This document shows positions 41,554 to 52,100 of a stretch of DNA of 64,000 nucleotides, piece after piece. Each line of letters opens with the position of its first letter. Within the stretch, counting starts at the first letter, position 1. A program made the translations under genes and the position numbers. The notes under the pieces were generated by a model. It saw only the letters and a list, made by a program, of their open reading frames with translations. It had not been told where the DNA came from and ran no database searches. Where the stretch lies: assembly GCA_035494735.1 (NCBI GenBank), contig DATJGS010000019.1:147792-211791 (forward strand), in the 5' to 3' direction. Source of the DNA: DATJGS01 sp035494735 (GTDB lineage Bacteria > Eisenbacteria > RBG-16-71-46).

Positions 41554-43653
41554 TCACAGCAACGGCGTGACGCGCAGCACGGACTTGGGGCGCGGCGCAC
41601 CATTCGTGAACACGCGGTCCGCGTCTTCGGGCGCGTACGGGGGCAGCGCCGCGCCATCGGGCGCGAGCAGCGCTTCCAGTTTCGCCAGCACTTCTGATTC
41701 ACGCTCGTCGTCGTGCGCCTTCCACACCTGGACGAGCAGCGCGAGCGAACGCATGCGTCGCTCCGCCCTGCGCTCCTGCGGACCGTCCATACGGTAGCAG
41801 CCGGCGCGCGTCGCGTTGTGCTCGATCAGGCCGACGTATCCGGGCGTCGCCGAGCCGACGCGCGAGCGCCATTCCATGAGGCGCTGCTCGAGCTTGTCCA
41901 TGAGCACGCGGAAGCGCACCCAGGCGTGCGGATCGAACTCGAAGTCGTGGAGCAGCAGCCCGGCGCGCCGCCCCTTGTCGACGATGCCCTTCAGCGTCGC
42001 CTCGGGCATGTCGAGGTTGAGCCCGCCTTCGTCCTTCGCGAGCAGCACCTGGGCCACGCGTTCGCGGCAACCGGGCAGCATCATCTGCGTCGTGTCGTGG
42101 TAGTTCTGCGCGGTCGCGAACACCTGGCCGAGGAAACCGAACAGGCCGCGGATGTCGACCCAGCGCGGCGGCAGCACACGATTCGGCTTCGGCAGGTACA
42201 CGTCGGGGATGCCGGCCTTCTCCGCGAGCTCCTCGTCGGGCTCGCGGTCCTGCGGCGCCGCGGCGTCGACGCCGACGCTGCCGAACTGCGCGCGATCGAA
42301 GTACTGCGGTCCGCTCGCGGCCGCCGCGCTCGGCGTCGCCGCGGCGCCCGCGGGCTTCGCCGTGCCCGCCGTCTCCACGACGTGCTCCGCGGGCACGTCG
42401 CCGAGGTTGATTCCGAACGTCGGGCGCCCGGGCAGCCACGCGTCGAACAGGTGGATCGGGAAATTGCTCGAGATGCCTCCGTCGCTGAACCACAGGCGCA
42501 TCAAGTCGCCCGCGGCGAACGGCGTCGTCGCGCCTTGCGGGCGCGCGGCGTGCGCCGAGACGCGCACGACGTACAGCGGCACGGCCTGCAGCAGGACCGG
42601 GAAGCTCAGGCTCATGCGCGTCGCCACGATCACCGGCAGTTCGTCCTCGCGCGGAAGGTAGTGGTAGCCGGCGGGCGGCGCGGGGCGCGGGCCGTGTTCG
42701 GTAGCATCGGGATGCTTCTCCCCCGCGCGCTCGACGAGGTAGCGCACGACGCGCTCGGGGAACAGCTCGGCCATCTCGTCGCGCTGGAACAGCAGCTCGT
42801 GCGTCTCGAACGGCAGGAGCAGCGGCATCTGGTGGCTGAGGTTGCTCGTCACCATCTGCAGCGTGATCCCGGCATCGCGCGTCGCGCCGGAATTGTCGCG
42901 CGCGGTCTTGCTCTTCAAGTCCGCGAACGTGAGCGGGCGCGCGTCGGGCGCGCGTCCGGCGAGCGTGTCGATCTCGTCGGCGAGCCACGACGTGAGCACG
43001 GTCCGGCCCTTCGCGTCGATCCCCGAGCACATGCCGAAGCGCTGGCGCGGCAGCTCGACGAACAGGATCCACACCAGGTGCACCGCGCCGCCAACCACCG
43101 CGCCGGCGAGCACGAGCAGCGCGGCCGCTCCGACCCGCCACCACGCCGCCTGCCAGATCGCCAAGGTCCCGAACAGCACCGCGAGCCCGAACGCCGCGGC
43201 GGCGCCGATCAGCGCCGAGAGCGGGTTGTTCTTCACGACGGCCAGGGCGATGCCCACGTTGCGCGCCGCGCCGCCCAGGAAGTACGTGACGCGTCCGAAG
43301 CCCGAGCGCTTCTTCGACGGCGTACGGCTGACGAAGCCTCCGTCCAGCAGCGTGTGGAACAGCGGCGGCGCCGAGCCCGTCGGCCGGAACAGGTCGCGCA
43401 TGAAGCCCTGCGTCGAGATCTTCTTCTCGAGATTCGCGAGGCCGGCGAAGCCGCTGCCCGCGCGTCCGCTCTCGCGGCCGAACTCCGCGGCCGCGGCGAC
43501 GGCGGCGGCGATGGCGCCGGCCGACGCGCCGCCGATGCAGCGGAAGCGGTACTTGTCCTTGAGCGCGAGGATGGCGGGCGGATACACGATGCCGCTGGTG
43601 ACCCCGCCCTTCATCACGAGGTCGCAATCTTTCTCGGGAACGGGAGCGTCCAT
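41554..43653 (-). CDS. Large patatin-like phospholipase with embedded membrane helices
   Basis: A 699-residue patatin-family lipid acyl hydrolase. The oxyanion loop is KGGVTSGIVYP (15-25), the nucleophile elbow GGASAGA with the catalytic Ser near 45, and the catalytic Asp in DGGISSNFPIHLFDAW near 390. Between them, residues about 130-200 contain three hydrophobic segments (ARNVGIALAVV, LIGAAAAFGLAVLFGTLAIWQ, WWRVGAAALLVLAGAVVGGAVHLVWILF) that would anchor it in a membrane. GGAGGAGG six bases upstream supports the ATG. It follows the ABC permease gene by 37 bp. Confidence 0.88.
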   Translation of the reverse strand: MDAPVPEKDCDLVMKGGVTSGIVYPPAILALKDKYRFRCIGGASAGAIAAAVAAAAEFGRESGRAGSGFAGLANLEKKISTQGFMRDLFRPTGSAPPLFHTLLDGGFVSRTPSKKRSGFGRVTYFLGGAARNVGIALAVVKNNPLSALIGAAAAFGLAVLFGTLAIWQAAWWRVGAAALLVLAGAVVGGAVHLVWILFVELPRQRFGMCSGIDAKGRTVLTSWLADEIDTLAGRAPDARPLTFADLKSKTARDNSGATRDAGITLQMVTSNLSHQMPLLLPFETHELLFQRDEMAELFPERVVRYLVERAGEKHPDATEHGPRPAPPAGYHYLPREDELPVIVATRMSLSFPVLLQAVPLYVVRVSAHAARPQGATTPFAAGDLMRLWFSDGGISSNFPIHLFDAWLPGRPTFGINLGDVPAEHVVETAGTAKPAGAAATPSAAAASGPQYFDRAQFGSVGVDAAAPQDREPDEELAEKAGIPDVYLPKPNRVLPPRWVDIRGLFGFLGQVFATAQNYHDTTQMMLPGCRERVAQVLLAKDEGGLNLDMPEATLKGIVDKGRRAGLLLHDFEFDPHAWVRFRVLMDKLEQRLMEWRSRVGSATPGYVGLIEHNATRAGCYRMDGPQERRAERRMRSLALLVQVWKAHDDERESEVLAKLEALLAPDGAALPPYAPEDADRVFTNGAPRPKSVLRVTPLL

Positions 43654-43690
43654 GGCGGACCTCCTCCTTGCGAAGCGCGCGGCCTCGCGT

Positions 43691-45367
43691 TCAGTTCACT
43701 CGAAGCGGTCTCTCTCGGATGACCTTCAGGAGCGCCAGATGGCCGGCGATGACGACCACGAGTTCGAGCGCGAGCATCGGGACGAACACGTGCAGCCGCC
43801 GCGCGGCCGTGCCGACGAAGAATAGCCCGAGCATCACCGACAGCGTGAGCATCGCCACGCCGATCTGGATCGCCGTCTGCCGTCCGCTCTCGGGCGCGCG
43901 CGACAGCGGCAGGTACTCGCCGAGCAGCCCGTCCAGCATGGACAGCGTCGGCAGCACGACAAGCGCGGGCAGCGTGAGCACGACCGGCGTCCAGCTGCGC
44001 GTCGAGCCGAGCATGATGACGAACGCGAGCGCGAGCATGGGCGCCGCGATCCACAGGATCGCCGCCTTGCGCGCGCCGTGGAACAGGCTCGCCGAGCTCT
44101 CGAGCGGCACGTAGTGGAACAGGTCCGCGGCGGCGCTCTGCGTGCTCGTGCGCAGCGACTCGAGCGTCATCGTCGGCAGCATGCCGGCCATCACCGCGGT
44201 CATGAGCGGCACGAACGTCGGCCCCATGTTGCGGTCGACGAGCGCGAGCACCGGGAACACGAGGAAGCTGGCGAGCGACGGATAGACGCGCATCCGCACT
44301 TCGCGGTCGCGCCGCAGGTACGTGGCGGCCAGCTGGAACGCCGCGCGCTCGCGCGGATCGCGCATCCACGCGCGCAGCATCGGATGCAGCTTGCCGGCCG
44401 GGCGCACGCGGCGCTCGCGGCCGGGGCCGACCTTGGGGCGCGCGCTCGTCTCGCCGAGCCACGCCAGACGCCGCGCGTAGTCGGACGAGATGCGGCTCAC
44501 GCACGCCGCGGCCAGCAGGACGGTGACCGCCACCGCGAGCAGCGCCATGCCGACGCGCGCCGGCGTGGGCGCGAGGCCGCCGAGCAGCGCATCGAACATG
44601 CCGAACCACGCGGATGGGATGAGCCACAGCACGGGCAGGTCGGGCGACATGCGAAAGCCGCTGGCCGGCGTGATGAGGCGCGGCACGATCTGGTAGCCGA
44701 AGATGAGCACCGCCGACACCGCGACCTGGAACCACGACGCCAGGCTGTCGAAGCGCTCGCGACCGACGACCCTCGTCAGCAGCCCGTACAGGAACACGAC
44801 CGCGCCGGCCACGAACACCGACAGCAGCAGCGTGCTCACGAGGTGCGCGAGACCGAACCACGGCCGCGCGCCGCGCGCCCACGCACCGACGATGGTCGGC
44901 ACCAGGTTCAGCGCGAGCGCGTACGCCGCGGCCAGAGCGAACAGCGCGAGCGACTTGGAGAGCAGCAGCGTGCGCGGGTGGATCGGCCGGTGCAGCAGCA
45001 GGTCGTTCTCCTCGACGCTGAACAGCAGCTGGCTCGCCTCCGCGATCAAGGTGCCCGCGCCGAGGAACAGCGTGACCGCGCTCAGGTACTGCGAGTACGT
45101 GAACGCGTCCGTGCGCGCGAACACGATGAGGCTCATGAACAGGCCGAACACGCCCTGCATGGCCAGCGAGAACACGAGCCCGCGCGCGCGCCCACGGCGG
45201 CCGAACGTGAGGCGCGACGTCGTGCGCACGCGCACGAGCACCGAGAACAGCGCGCGCAGCTGGCGCGGATCCCACGGTTGACCCGGCGGCACGGACGCGG
45301 CGCCGGCCCTCTCGAACAGTCGCGCGCGGCCGGGCGGCGGGCCGACGGGCGCGGCGTCCGGCGTCAC
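43691..45367 (-). CDS. ABC-2-type transporter permease
   Basis: A 558-residue membrane protein with about 12 hydrophobic helices in two clusters, separated by a soluble region (about 265-320, Arg-rich). RTTSRLTFGRRGRARGLVFSLAMQGVFGLFMSLIVF and EENDLLLHRPIHPRTLLLSKSLALF are like large ABC-2 permeases that pair with drug- or Na+-export ATPases. The GTG start overlaps the ATPase gene stop (GTGA). The cargo is unknown. Confidence 0.8.
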   Translation of the reverse strand: MTPDAAPVGPPPGRARLFERAGAASVPPGQPWDPRQLRALFSVLVRVRTTSRLTFGRRGRARGLVFSLAMQGVFGLFMSLIVFARTDAFTYSQYLSAVTLFLGAGTLIAEASQLLFSVEENDLLLHRPIHPRTLLLSKSLALFALAAAYALALNLVPTIVGAWARGARPWFGLAHLVSTLLLSVFVAGAVVFLYGLLTRVVGRERFDSLASWFQVAVSAVLIFGYQIVPRLITPASGFRMSPDLPVLWLIPSAWFGMFDALLGGLAPTPARVGMALLAVAVTVLLAAACVSRISSDYARRLAWLGETSARPKVGPGRERRVRPAGKLHPMLRAWMRDPRERAAFQLAATYLRRDREVRMRVYPSLASFLVFPVLALVDRNMGPTFVPLMTAVMAGMLPTMTLESLRTSTQSAAADLFHYVPLESSASLFHGARKAAILWIAAPMLALAFVIMLGSTRSWTPVVLTLPALVVLPTLSMLDGLLGEYLPLSRAPESGRQTAIQIGVAMLTLSVMLGLFFVGTAARRLHVFVPMLALELVVVIAGHLALLKVIRERPLRVN

Positions 45368-46134
45368 GGCCCGAACGCGCGCGCGAACTCCTCGGCGCGG
45401 GCCAGCAGATTCTCCGTCGCGGTGAGGCGGTTGAACACGCGCTCGAGCGTCGGCTCGCCCGTGCGCTGGAGCAGCTCGGGCACCGAGCCGTCGGCGACGA
45501 TGCGCCCTTCGTGGATGATGACGACGCGCTCGCACACGCGCTCGACGACGTCGAGGATGTGCGAGCAATACACGATCGTCTTGCCGTCGCGGGCCAGCGA
45601 CTGGATCAGCGTCTTGAACGCGAGCGCGGCGTTCGCGTCGAGCCCGTTCAGCGGCTCATCGAAGAACACCACCTTGGGGTTGTGCAGCAGCGCCGACGTG
45701 ATGACGACCTTCTGGCGCATGCCCTTGGAGAACGCGGCCATCGGCTTCGACACGAGATCGTCGGGCTTCAAGTCGAAGAACGCCGCGAACTGGTCGATGC
45801 GCCGCTCGGCCTCGAGCTCGTCGAGGTGATAGAGCGCGGCCACGAAGCGCAGGTACTCGCGCGCGGTCAGCGTCTCGAACACGGCGCCCGACTCCGGGAC
45901 GTAGCCGACGACGCGCTTGACCTCGAGGCTCTTCTCGACGACGTCGAAGCCTTCGACCTCGGCCCGGCCCGACGTGGGCAGCAGCATGCCGGTGAGCATG
46001 CGGATGGTCGTGGACTTGCCCGCGCCGTTCGGACCGAGCAGGCCGACGAGTTGGCCGCTCGGGATCTCGAGCGTGAGATCGCGCACCGCGACCTGGTCGC
46101 CGTAGTGCTTGCTCAGCTGCTCGAGTCGGATCAT
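45364..46134 (-). CDS. ABC transporter ATP-binding protein
   Basis: A 256-residue nucleotide-binding subunit. Walker A is GPNGAGKST (about 34-42), the signature loop is FSKGMRQK, typical of ABC-2/CcmA-type ATPases rather than LSGGQ, Walker B is VVFFDEP, and the switch His is in CSHILD. It forms an exporter with the permease encoded next. It starts 12 bp after the giant glutamate-synthase-like gene, so both are probably on one transcript. Confidence 0.95.
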   Translation of the reverse strand: MIRLEQLSKHYGDQVAVRDLTLEIPSGQLVGLLGPNGAGKSTTIRMLTGMLLPTSGRAEVEGFDVVEKSLEVKRVVGYVPESGAVFETLTAREYLRFVAALYHLDELEAERRIDQFAAFFDLKPDDLVSKPMAAFSKGMRQKVVITSALLHNPKVVFFDEPLNGLDANAALAFKTLIQSLARDGKTIVYCSHILDVVERVCERVVIIHEGRIVADGSVPELLQRTGEPTLERVFNRLTATENLLARAEEFARAFGP

Positions 46135-46146
46135 CGGCGTCTCCGG

Positions 46147-49100
46147 CTATTCGCCCACCATCTGCTTGAGCGACCGCGGCGCGATGCCGGCCTGCTGCGC
46201 GGCCTTCGCCACCTTGAGCGGCACGAGCTTGGCGAACGCCTCGTCGAAGCGCCAGCGCCGCCATTCGCCGTCGAGGCGCAGCATCAGGTGCTCGCCCTCG
46301 ATGCGCAACGGCAGGCCGCGGCGCCGCGCTTCGCGGGCCAGCAGCGGCGCCAGGTCGCGGCTCCATTCCTCGGCGCCGATCGCGTTCAGCACGTTGCCGC
46401 GATACTGCGCGGCATCGAGGCGCACCTCGGGGTCGAACACGAACACGCGGCCGGCCGCGGCGCCCGACATGAAGAACTTGCCCGAGTAGGGCCGGGGCCG
46501 GAGCGTCAGCTCGCCGCGCGCATCGGGCTTGCGCAGGCCCATCACCACGTGCAGCGAGTTGTCGCCGCCCGACATCAGGTATTCGAACGCGTATTCGTTC
46601 GGCGAGCCGAAGTGCACGGACTTGAAGCCGGGCGCCGCGGTCTTGCCGTCCGCGAGCACGACCTTGTTCTGCCCGGCGGCCGCGAAGCGCGAGCCCGAAT
46701 CCCACAGGCTGATCGTCGCGCCGTGCGCCGCGTACATGCCGGTGTTGAGCACGTCCTGCAGCACGAACAGGTAGCCGTGATCGGCCTTCATGCCGTAGTG
46801 GCTCTGCCCCTGCCCGTACACCCAGATCTCGGCGCCTTCGAGCAGCGCGCCGACGAAGTCGCCGAACTCGCGGCCGTACAGCTCGAGCGTGACGCCGCGC
46901 GCGGCGACACCGTCGGGCGTCGCCAGGTTCGTGCCTACGTAGCGCGGGCCGCCGATGAATCCGTAGCCGACGAGATTGCGCCAGCCGAGGCGCACCGCTT
47001 CGCTGACGATGCGCGACGCCGAGTCGAGGCCGAACGACTCGCTCGCGAATCCCGCGAAGTCGATGACGAGCACGTCGCGCGCCGCGTCGTTCGGCGGGCT
47101 GAGATCGTCGCGCGTGTCGAGCGTGAGCCGGCCGTAGCGCGCCGCGCCCTTTGGGCTCTGCGCAAGCGCTTCGAACAGCGGCGGCACGGCGTCGAGGATG
47201 CGCGTGAGGCCGCCCTCCGCCGAGCCGTCGCCGGCGCGCCCGCCGTCCACCAGGTACTCCATGCTGGAGAGCGCCTTGTCGCCGAGGTTCGCGAACGTCA
47301 GGCGCTTGCGCAGCTCGGTGAGCACGCGGATCGCCGCGGCGCGGCGCGCGTCACCGCCCGTCGCGAACGCGACCAGCGCGTGCTCGGTCAGCCAGCGCCA
47401 GTCCGCGAACGACAGCCGCGCCGTCGCTTCCAGCGCGTGCTCGATGAGCTCGTTCGCGGGCGGCGGCAGCAGATCGTCCGGGCCGAACATGCGCGTCGCG
47501 CTCATGGCGCCCGCGCCTTCGAGCGTGCGCGCGAGCTGCGCGAGATGCGTCTCGATCAGGCGCCGCCACTCCGCGTCGCCGCCCGCGCTCGCGTGCTCGA
47601 GCGATTCGCCGAAGTCGACCTTGCGCCCGCCGCGCTCGACGTCGATGCGCTCGCCGAAGCGGTTGCGCAATCCCATGCGCCCGCTGCCCGGCGTCGTGAA
47701 CGCCTCGAAGACGCCGCCGAAGTCGCGGCGCTGGGGATTGCCGCCCGGGCGCATGCTGAAGCGCATGTCGGCCGCGGGGTCGCCGAGCACGCCCTGTTCG
47801 TGCAGCACGCGCAGCATGCTGTCGGCGATCTTGGCTTCGCTGCCGTTCGCGACCGCGCGCACGCCGCCTTCGCTCGTTTCGTCGGTCACGATGATCTCGT
47901 GCGGCCTCAGGAACTTGATGTCCATGTTCTCGCGGAAGCCGACGACGCGCCGCGTCCCGCCGTCGCCGGCCACGCGCCGCGACTCGACGATCGTGAACTT
48001 GTAGGGGCCGGTCGGCGTCAGCTGCACGTAGTTCGTCATGAGCAGCTTGAGCTTCACGCGCCGCGCGTCGTCCATGTTCGCGAGATCGAAGCCGGTGATC
48101 GGCGAGATGATCTGCGACGCCTCTTCCGTCGTGAGCCCGAGCACGCGCCGCGTGAAGTCCACGAGGTACGCGGCGTACTCGGTGTCGGTGAGCGCCTTCC
48201 TCGCGTAGACCGAGTCGCCGGCGAACAGCTGCGCGCCCTCGCCCATCGACGCGTCGGCGTGCACGTAGCCGAACTCGCTCAGGAACGGCGACGTCGAGTC
48301 GACGCCGACCTGCTCGCCGTTGTGCATGAGCAGCACGTTGTACGCCTTGAACGGATGCGCGCCCGCCGGATTGCCGCGGCCTTCGGGGTCGATGGCCGGC
48401 GAGTTCGTGGGATAGCGGTGGTGCATGCCCCACACGTGCGCGTGCAGCGCCGTGGTCATGAACGTGCGCCCGCGCACCGTGACCTGGACGCCGCCCCGCT
48501 CGGCCGCGCCCGGATAGCCGGCCCAGAAGCGATCGAAGTCGAAGTACTCGGGGATCGTGTGCGTCCAGCCCGAGATCTTGATGGCGCCCAGGTCCTCGCC
48601 TATCGACACGACGAAGCCGCGGCGCTTCGCCGCGTACATGCCGTCCGGCGCGCCCGGCGGTTTGTGCGTGCGGTAGTAGCGCGAGTCCAGGATGTGCGCG
48701 AGCGCGGTGAAGTACTCCTCGCGCACGTCGGCGACGAACGTCTCGAGGCGCGGGTCGCCCGCCGGCACGCGACCGGCCGCGGCTTCGTCGAGCGCCGCGG
48801 ACAGCGCGGCGTCCGTCAGGCCTTCGTACTTCGTGCGGCGCTGCAGCCACTGCGGGCTGGCGATGAGCGCGCGGCCGTAGCGGCGCTGCACTTCCGGCTT
48901 CAGGTCCACGAACAGCACGTAGAAGTCGCCGGGATTCTCGCGCAGGTCGGCGCGACGCCAGCCGTCTTCGCCCTGGTACTTCCCGCGGATCGGCAGCTTG
49001 AACTCGAACAGCCGATCCTGCACGTCGACGATCGAGCGTTCCGCGCCCGCGCCGTCGAAGAAACGGCAGCCCGCCAGGTGCATGAGCATCTCGCGCATCG

Positions 49101-52100
49101 CGTCGTCGCGATCCGGGCCGATCGTGTTGAAGATCAGGCACGTCTTCTCGCGCAGCGGCTCGGGCGCGAAGCCGGCGAAGTCGATCCCGCCGCCGCGGTT
49201 GTTGCCGCCGTTATACGAGCGGCACGCCGATTCCCAGATAGCCGCGACCGTGACCGGCTCGCTGACCGCCAGCGAACCGACGCGGCACGAATCGTGGTCC
49301 GCCGCGGGCGCGACTTCGGCCGTGCGCGGCGCGTGTTTCGGCATGATCAGCAGATCCGTGCGCCCGCGCAGCTCGCGGATGTCGCGCAGCATGCGCTTCG
49401 CGTCGACCTCGCGGCCCGACGCGTCCAGCGCGCCGCTCTCCTTGTTCAGCGCGTCGATCAGCACGGCGAGCTTGACCATGTTCAGCGCGGTCCAGTTGCG
49501 CGTGCGCACGCGCATCTGCGCGCGGTCGTTCTGCAGCATCAGCTCGGGCTTCGTGGTGATGCCGCCGCGCGGGCAGTCGAGGTGGCAGTTGCCGCACTGG
49601 TTGCAGCCGAACGCCACGGCCTTGCCGATGCTCGCCTCCATCAGCGCGTCCGCGCCGGCGATCAGCACCTTCAGCATGTCCAGCTCGCCGCGGATGCCGC
49701 CCGACGCGAACAGCCGCGTGCCGCCCTGGGCGCCGAACGGCGCGCCGTTCAGGTCGCGGATGCTCTTCAGCGTGCCGCTGCGGTCGAGGTCGACCTTCTC
49801 CATCACGAGCGCGTGGTGCGTGTGCAGGATCGTGCGGAAGATGTCGGGCCAGCCGACGTGCGACGAGTCCGCGTGGTAGTTGCCGGAGCCGCCGAGCCCC
49901 GAGTCCACGAGCAGGTAGTCGACGACGAAGTTCGACCACATGCCGGCCGCGACGTAGCGCGTGTAGTTGGAGCCCGTGATCTTGATGCCGCAGTGGTTGT
50001 GGTACAGCAGCCACAGCCACACTTCGGCCGGCATGTCCTCGATCGAATAGATGTCGTGCTTGGGATCGGGCGACAGCGCGTCGGTGCCGACCGGAATGTT
50101 GCGCGCGCGGCTCACCGTCGGCGTGACCTTCGCGCCCGACAGCCGCCCGCCCTTGCCCGGCTTCGCGCCCTGGTTGATCTTGATCTCGACGTCGCGCACG
50201 CGGCGCAGGTCGGCGGCGTGGATGCCGAAGTGTCCGCTCGCGGCTTGCAGGCTCTCCCACTTCATGTCGTCGTCGGACAGTCGGATCGGACCGCCTTCGC
50301 CCGACGACGTCATCGCCAGTCCCGCGCTGCCCTCGACGCGCGCGGTCAGGAAGTCCTCGGACGCCGCGCCCAGTGAGATGCTCGAGTGGTTGACCGGCCC
50401 GTGCCAGATCGGCTCGCGGAAACCGAAGCCGGCGACGACGAGCCCGCCGCGCGGCTCGCGGCGCAGCGTGACGTTGCCGTCCGCGGAGGCGCGCGCGACG
50501 GAGCGGCCATGGCCGCCGTGCGCCTTCGCGGTCAGCTCGACGCGGCGCTCGGCGCCCTCGGCGTCGCGCGACGTCAGCCACAGCGACGCGTCCCCGGCCA
50601 GCGCGTTCTCCAGCGCGTGGCCCTTCTCGAGCCGCACCTCGAAGCCGCCCTCGCCGTTCGCGGCGAACGCGACGAGCGGCTCGCCGCCCGCCTTTGCGGC
50701 GATCGACACGTCGGCGTTCGCCGGCGCCGCGCCCGGGCGCAGGAAGCCGCGCGGCACCGCGAGCGACACGTAGTCCAGCAGCTGGGGATCGCGCTTCAGC
50801 CGCTCCAGCGACCACGCGACGGACTCGCGCGACAGGCGGATGCCGATCGCGTCGAGCGACATCGCGCCCATGTCGCTCTGCATGAAGAAGTCGTCCGCCG
50901 TCGGCATCTGTCCCGCAGACATGCGGTAGATGACCTCGAGGAAATCCGCGCTCAGGTTGCGATTCGAGTTCTCGAGATGGAAGTTCGCGTTCTCGTGCGC
51001 CAGGATCTTCGCGGCCTGGACGAGCGGCTGGTCGGGCCGCACTTCGCGCAGCAGCTGCGACACGCGGAAGCGCGCCCGCACCGCGCCCGGCACCGGCTCG
51101 GCGGCCACGCGCCGCGCGTTCAGCTCGGCGTTCTCCCTGCCGAACTCCGGCGTGACGAGCGCGTCGACCTCGCGCACCCAGTCCTCGGTCATGGTGATGG
51201 CCATCGTGTTGCCCGACGTCTTCTGGATGTCGTCGATGCCCATGCACGACAGGAAGTCGAGAATGCTGTGCTGCCAGCAGCTCAGGGTGTGGATCGCCTG
51301 ATCGCGCAGCGCCTCGCGCCCGCGCGCGCGCAGCCGGGCCACGAGCGGCGCCGGGTCGGCGCCGTGGTACACGTCGACCAGCTCGGGCAACAGCGCGAGC
51401 GCGGCGACGTGCGTCATCGAGCCGCCGTTCGCGCCCAGCAGCACGGACTCGTAGACCGTGGCCGCCGAGGCCTGCGTGTCGCTGTCGCCGCCGGCCGAGA
51501 CCAGCTGCACGCGGGCGCGCAGGTTCTCGGCCTTGAGCCGCGCGTCGATCTCGGGCGTCAGGCGGTAACTCTTATGCGCGCCGGTCTGGTAGTGGATCAT
51601 CGCGACGCCCTCGATGCGCACGGCGCCGAGCAGCGCGTCGAAGAAGCCCGCGTCGTCCGTGTGCTCGAGGTACGTCGAGACCAGCAGATCCGGGTTCACC
51701 GAACGCAGCGCCACGACGTGCGCCGCCAGGTCCTCACTCCACACGATCTCCGCGATGCGCGACGACGCCAGCATGTCGGTCAACGCGACGGCGTTCGCGT
51801 CGGGCGCGGCGAGCGCGGCGACCTGCGGCGCGGTCAGGCGCAGCATCACGTCCGCGGCGTGCGGGCGGAACGCGGCGATGTGCTCGAGGTAGCGCTTGGC
51901 CGGCACCACGACCAGCGAGCGCGTGTGCACGTCGTTCGCGTCGTCCGCGGACGCGATCGCTTCCAGGTACGCGCGCTCGATCGACACGCCGTCGCCGTAC
52001 GGCAGCGGGCCGACGATCATCGGCAGGTCGAGGCGCAGCGAGCGCAGCGTGGCCTGCGTCTGGCCGGCGGCGCCCTGGAACAGCACGGCCGGCTGCTTCC

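Noticed and set aside
45511..50376. Rightward open frame of 1621 codons opposite the giant gene
   Set aside because: Composition is typical of antisense frames at this GC content, and the opposite strand has intact FMN, amidotransferase and Fe-S motifs.
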